From Rhodospirillales bacterium (GTDB taxonomy: Bacteria > Pseudomonadota > Alphaproteobacteria > Reyranellales > Reyranellaceae): DNA of 46,010 nt. Position numbers and translations under genes: made by a program. The notes under the pieces were generated by a model. It was not told the DNA's origin, made no database searches, and worked only from the letters and a program-made list of their open reading frames with translations. Below are positions 42,441 through 46,010 of the stretch, in pieces (the first letter of the stretch is position 1; each line of letters starts with the position of its first letter). The stretch spans positions 1-46,010 of the forward strand of contig WHTW01000051.1 in NCBI GenBank assembly GCA_009377525.1, in the 5' to 3' direction.

Positions 42441-44102
42441 ATGCCTGAACATCAGACCCCGCTGATCGCCACCATCGCCGCGGGTCTGATGCTCGCCTTC
42501 GTCTTCGGGCTGATCGCCCACCGGCTGCGCGTGCAGCCCCTGGTCGGCTATCTGCTGGCCGGCGTGATGGTCGGCCCCTACACGCCGGGGTTCGAGGCCG
42601 ACCCCGCCCTCGCCGCCGAGCTGGCCGAGATCGGTGTCATCCTGCTGATGTTCGGCGTCGGGCTGCATTTCTCGCTGAAGGACCTGCTGTCGGTCGCCCG
42701 CGTCGCCGTGCCGGGCGCGGTCGGCCAGATCGTCGTCGCCACGTTGATGGGCATGGCTCTGGCCTGGGCGCTGGGCTGGTCGCACCTGGCGGGCTTCGTT
42801 TTCGGTCTTGCCCTTTCGGTCGCGAGCACGGTCGTGCTGATACGCGCCCTGCAGGATCGCCATATCCTCGAGACGAGACGCGGGCGCATCGCCGTCGGCT
42901 GGCTGGTCGTCGAGGACCTGGTGATGGTGCTGGCCCTCGTGCTGCTGCCGGCGCTGGCCACCGTGACGGCGGGCGACGGCGTTCCACCCAGCCGGATCGT
43001 ATTCTACCTGCTGGTCACCCTGGCCAAGGTGTCGGTGTTCGTGGCGATCATGCTGATCGTCGGCCGGCGGTTGATCCCCTGGTTGATGCATCACACGGCG
43101 CATACCGGTTCGCGCGAGCTGTTTCGCCTCGCCGTCTATGCCATCGCGCTGGGCGTGGCCTTCGGCGCGGCCAAACTGTTCGGCGTGTCCTTCGCGCTGG
43201 GCGCCTTCTTCGCCGGCATGGTGATGGGCGAGAGCGATCTCAGCCAGCGGGCCACCGAGGAGGCACTGCCGCTGCGCGACGCCTTCGCCGTCCTGTTCTT
43301 CGTCTCCGTCGGCATGCTGCTCAACCCGATGGTGTTCGTCGAGGCGCCGGTGGCCGTGCTGGCGACGATCGCCATCATCGTGATCGGCAAGTCGGTTGCC
43401 GCCTATCTGATCGTGCGTGCATTCCGACATTCCAGTTCGACCGCGCTCACCGTCGCGGCCAGCCTCGCCCAGATCGGCGAGTTCTCCTTCATCCTGATCG
43501 GGCTGGGCATGGAGCTCGACATGGTGCCCAAGGAAGCGCGCGACCTCATCCTGGCAGGCGCCATTGTCTCGATCATCCTCAACCCGCTGGCTTTCATCCT
43601 GATGGAGCGACTGCGTCACGGTGAGCCGATCATCCCACAACCCAGCGACGATGAGCCGGCCGCCACGCTGCAGCCAACGAAGCTCAGCGGCCACGATGTG
43701 CTGATCGGCTATGGCCGCGTCGGCTCGCTTGTCGGCAAGGCCCTCGCCCAGAGCGGGGCGAAGATGGTGGTGATCGAGATCGACGACGAGATCATCCAAA
43801 AGGCGCGCCTGGACGGCGCCGAAGCGATCTCGGGCAACGCCGCCGACGCGGCGATCCTCACTGCCGCCAACGTCGCCGGCGCTCGGCGCCTGTTCGTGAC
43901 CATTCCCGAGCCGTTCGAAGCGGGACAGGTCGTGCAGCAGGCGCGGTCGGCCAATCGGTCGCTCGACATATTCGCCCGCGCCCATTCGGACGCGGCGGTC
44001 GATCACCTGAACAAGCTCGGCGCCAACCTGGTCGTGCTGGGCGAAGCGGAGATCGCCGACCGCATGCTCGAACGCGCTCAGGGGAAGAACGGCGCGAGCT
44101 GA
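42441..44102 (+). CDS. CPA2-family cation:proton antiporter, KefB/YbaL-like
   Basis: The 553-residue protein has an N-terminal antiporter domain of about twelve helices with LLMFGVGLHFSLKDLL near residue 69, ALSVASTVVLIRAL near residue 124 and GWLVVEDLVMVLAL near residue 153 (the acid used for proton exchange). The RCK/TrkA-N domain near residue 415 contains VLIGYGRVGSLVGKAL (GxGxxG). It should exchange K+ or another cation for protons under ligand control. The ATG at 42441 gives MPEHQTPLIATIAAG. It is divergent from the Bug gene and ends at the edge of the MITE-like element. Confidence 0.9.
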   Translation: MPEHQTPLIATIAAGLMLAFVFGLIAHRLRVQPLVGYLLAGVMVGPYTPGFEADPALAAELAEIGVILLMFGVGLHFSLKDLLSVARVAVPGAVGQIVVATLMGMALAWALGWSHLAGFVFGLALSVASTVVLIRALQDRHILETRRGRIAVGWLVVEDLVMVLALVLLPALATVTAGDGVPPSRIVFYLLVTLAKVSVFVAIMLIVGRRLIPWLMHHTAHTGSRELFRLAVYAIALGVAFGAAKLFGVSFALGAFFAGMVMGESDLSQRATEEALPLRDAFAVLFFVSVGMLLNPMVFVEAPVAVLATIAIIVIGKSVAAYLIVRAFRHSSSTALTVAASLAQIGEFSFILIGLGMELDMVPKEARDLILAGAIVSIILNPLAFILMERLRHGEPIIPQPSDDEPAATLQPTKLSGHDVLIGYGRVGSLVGKALAQSGAKMVVIEIDDEIIQKARLDGAEAISGNAADAAILTAANVAGARRLFVTIPEPFEAGQVVQQARSANRSLDIFARAHSDAAVDHLNKLGANLVVLGEAEIADRMLERAQGKNGAS

Positions 44103-44298
44103 TCTTCGGAGCGCGGACCTCCAGGTCCGCTCGTGATCATTCTCTCATACTCCTCTCCCCTTGGGGGCCCCTGGGAGGAGAGGCTGGGTGAGGGGCTGAT
44201 GCGGGAGACAATCTTCGATTACCCCCTCACCGAACCAAAGGGGGAGAGGAACATGAGAAAAAAGTATGAGAGGACCTGGAGGTCCGCGCTCCGGAAGA
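44103..44298. mobile_element. MITE-like nested inverted-repeat element
   Basis: The outer arms 44103-44128 and 44272-44298 are inverted copies (GAGCGCGGACCTCCAGGTCC against its complement) with one gap. Inner arms beginning CTCATACTCCTCTCCCC (44144-) and ending AGTATGAG (-44270) pair with each other, and the core holds a CTCTCCCC/GGGGAGAG palindrome common in alphaproteobacterial spacers. There is no coding capacity. It starts directly after the antiporter stop and abuts a decayed gene. Confidence 0.75.
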
Positions 44299-44319
44299 CG
44301 CCAGTCCGGCGGACAGATC

Positions 44320-44702
44320 GGCCGTGACCTTCCAGTGACCGGCCGCCGCCTGGATCAACACCTCGCGAGCCTGCGCGTCGGCCGTGCGCAGCCGGCTGTA
44401 GAGCACGGTGGTCGACATCGTTCTTGAAAGCGATCTTGTAGGCGTCACGGCCGGTGACGAAGCGCACCTGCACGCGCCGCCAATCGGCGTCGAGCTCATC
44501 GGCCAGGATCTGCGGCAGCGCGGCCTTGCTCGACTTCCGGCTGCGACGGGCCGAGCGTGATGCCGCCGTCGCTGCCGATCAGAATCCAGTCGATGATCTC
44601 CGCGCCTGCGGATCGTCCGCACGCCGATGGCCCGGCAAGCGGAACCAGAAGACCGGCGGTTCCAGCCAGCAGATGGAGGCGCGGCAAGGCGAATGTCACC
44701 AA
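44320..44702 (-). pseudogene. Remnant of an IorB-like molybdopterin oxidoreductase large subunit
   Basis: Three minus-strand frames join to one N-terminus. First comes an export-like start (MVTFALPRLHLLAGTAG) followed by IIDWILIGSDGGITLGP. Then, shifted, AALPQILADELDADWRRVQV, the family's LAEELDxDW strand. Then, shifted again, TTVLYSRLRTADAQAREVL and QAAAGHWKV, which correspond to the family's RxAGAxAREMLxxAAAxxW region. This is the start of aldehyde/isoquinoline oxidoreductase-type subunits (about 700 residues), of which only 120 or so remain. The remnant ends at the MITE-like element. Confidence 0.55.
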
Positions 44703-44858
44703 GCGAGCCTAATCGAATCCGAAAATCGAGCACGCCTGCTGACAAAACTTGAACGGCCATTTATATGACGCCGCCGTCCCGCCCCATTTGGGGGCCAAGT
44801 CGGGACGACGAGCTGGCGGGCTTGGGTGGTGCCGGACCAACGTGGGAGTACGTAAGCC

Positions 44859-45350
44859 ATGTCTACACGTCGCAATGTCCTGAAGCTGTTCGCGGCGGCC
44901 GCCATCGTGGGAACTGCCGCCGGAAGCATCGAGGTGTTCGCCCAGATCCGCGCCACGGCGCAGAGCGCGGCCACGCCCGCCGCTGATCGTGTCGGGTTGA
45001 AGGGCTACGATCCCGTCGCCTACTTCACCCTGTCGAGGCCGACCGTCGGCCTGGCAGACTACGAGTATGTCTACGACGGCGTGCGCTATCACTTCGCCAA
45101 CGCGCGCCACCGCGACATGTTCAAGGCCAACCCGGAGAAGTACGTGCCGCAGTTCGGTGGCATCTGCGCCAACAACCTGGCGAACGGCGTGCGGCGTGAA
45201 TCCGATCCCACGATCTGGGTGATCATCAACGACAAGCTCTACGTGTTCGCCGGCGCCGCCGGCGCGGATCGATTCCGCCGCGAGGGCGAGATCGCCGCAC
45301 TGAAAGCGGCGACCAACTGGAAGACCCTCAAGGACGCGCCGAGTCAGTAG
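44859..45350 (+). CDS. YHS-domain protein with Tat-like signal
   Basis: The 163-residue protein has a twin-arginine-like leader (STRRNVLKLFAAAAIVGTAAG) and a YHS domain: LKGYDPVAYFTLSRP near residue 47, YEYVYDGVRYHFANARHRDMF near residue 68, then FKANPEKYVPQFGGICANNL near residue 89. YHS domains occur with metal-transport and metal-binding proteins; in free secreted form the role is unknown. No neighbouring gene hints at it. Confidence 0.88.
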   Translation: MSTRRNVLKLFAAAAIVGTAAGSIEVFAQIRATAQSAATPAADRVGLKGYDPVAYFTLSRPTVGLADYEYVYDGVRYHFANARHRDMFKANPEKYVPQFGGICANNLANGVRRESDPTIWVIINDKLYVFAGAAGADRFRREGEIAALKAATNWKTLKDAPSQ

Positions 45351-45976
45351 CGGCTCTGGTTCCGCGGCACGGTGATTTCGACAGGTTGGGCGCGGGCTGG
45401 CTGAGAAGCCACTGGGCGGTGCATGCACTGCCGTCAGCGGTGCTCGAGGTTTCCGCATTTTTGCTGTCTCACTTTTGGGGTGCACTCCAAGGGTGCGGTC
45501 CATGTCGAATTCCCGCAATTAGCGCAATTTCCGCAACCGGAATCGCCACATCGAAGAGCTGGAGCCCCGGCCCGTGCCGTTCGGATGCAAGCAACCAAAC
45601 GGGCCGCGCGCGGTGCCTGCCACGCCCTTTGGTCTCGGATCAACGATGCATAGAGCGGCAACACGGGGACGCAACGCAACAGGCCCATATTATAACGCAA
45701 GTGCACTCATGTCAAGAACTGTGGTCAGGATCGCCAATTTCGTTTTCGCGACTTTTTGGGCTCCGTAGAGGGCCACATCTGGCGGGTCGAACCGGCGATC
45801 ATACCATTCGTTGTGTCGCTGGGCCCGAATGCCAGCAATGCTGTCAACGCCGACACTTCGTCGCAATCCTCCTGCAGTTGCCTCGCGTGGCTCAGCTGCA
45901 ACCGGTCAAAACCTCTGTGACGACCTACTAGTCTTACTGCGTCATAAGCGGAGGCGTTTTTGCCGGAGGTTTCTTC
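45351..45976. other. Largely gene-free tail
   Basis: This 626-base stretch has lower GC and holds only short frames without a ribosome site and without a recognisable product. It contains a short nine-base tandem repeat (45508-45543). It may be decayed mobile DNA. Confidence 0.5.
45508..45543. repeat. Nine-base tandem repeat
   Basis: Four imperfect units follow each other: AATTCCCGC, AATTAGCGC, AATTTCCGC and AACCGGAAT. The consensus is AATTNNCGC for the first three. Confidence 0.5.
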
Positions 45977-46010
45977 GTGCGCAGCAAGGACATCGCGGTG
46001 CTCGTCGGGT
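45977..46010 (+). CDS. Possible start of a gene running off the window
   Basis: GGAGG at 45965-45969 is followed seven bases later by GTG at 45977, opening MRSKDIAVLVG before the window ends. Too short to identify. Confidence 0.3.
   Translation, partial: MRSKDIAVLVG

Noticed and set aside
45508..45543. CRISPR-like repeat
   Set aside because: The units are nine bases long and contiguous with no spacers.

Overview
The window looks like chromosome from a GC-rich alphaproteobacterium. The evidence is long GC-rich codon usage, many GTG/TTG starts, several Bug-type (TctC) solute-binding proteins, crotonase and class III CoA-transferase genes, an EcfG-like promoter upstream of trehalose genes, and short palindromic intergenic repeats of the kind common in Rhizobiales and Rhodospirillales. 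A Reyranella-like host is a guess. No rRNA, tRNA, CRISPR array or complete insertion sequence was seen.

Layout. 1-0.9 kb: remnant of a kinase/helicase fusion gene, cut by the window edge region. 0.9-9.4 kb: oxidative and acyl-CoA catabolism, with a frameshifted SDR, a GFA protein, an RraA-like protein, an RcnB/CigR-like secreted protein, two tandem epoxide-hydrolase-like genes, a crotonase, a CurA-type reductase, and a TauE / 75-aa / crotonase operon. 9.5-11.4 kb: a lower-GC island with two translationally coupled genes, a 134-aa orphan and an ImmA/IrrE-type metallopeptidase. 11.4-14.4 kb: an amidase, a BrnT/BrnA pair, a broken copy of the amidase 3' end, and a VapB/VapC pair. 14.5-16.3 kb: a Vgb-like propeller protein and a c-type cytochrome, with inverted copies of a 125-bp two-hairpin repeat on either side of the propeller gene. 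16.4-19.7 kb: a Bug protein, a DUF486 membrane protein and a GT39-type transferase carrying an in-frame copy of the same repeat. 19.7-24.7 kb: feoAB, a hydrolase/CoA-transferase pair, and a Phd/VapC pair.

24.7-28.8 kb: an otsB-GH15-otsA trehalose operon behind a candidate general-stress promoter. 28.9-32.1 kb: DUF1127, an orphan, a BtuF-like protein without signal peptide, a class V aminotransferase and a second GFA protein. 32.2-36.9 kb: Bug + hyuA + hyuB operon. 37.1-41.1 kb: lactonase + MFS + tartrate-dehydratase-like enzyme + LysE, which reads as a sugar-acid uptake and catabolism unit. 41.0-44.1 kb: a Bug protein with two tiny lipoproteins, divergent from a KefB/YbaL-type antiporter. 44.1-46 kb: a MITE-like repeat, a decayed IorB-like molybdoenzyme remnant, a YHS protein, and a largely gene-free tail.

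The most unusual items are the coupled 134-aa/ImmA-IrrE island, the two-hairpin repeat family that also inhabits a reading frame, and the amidase/BrnTA/amidase-fragment arrangement. All functions come from reading translated sequence and family knowledge; no search was run.
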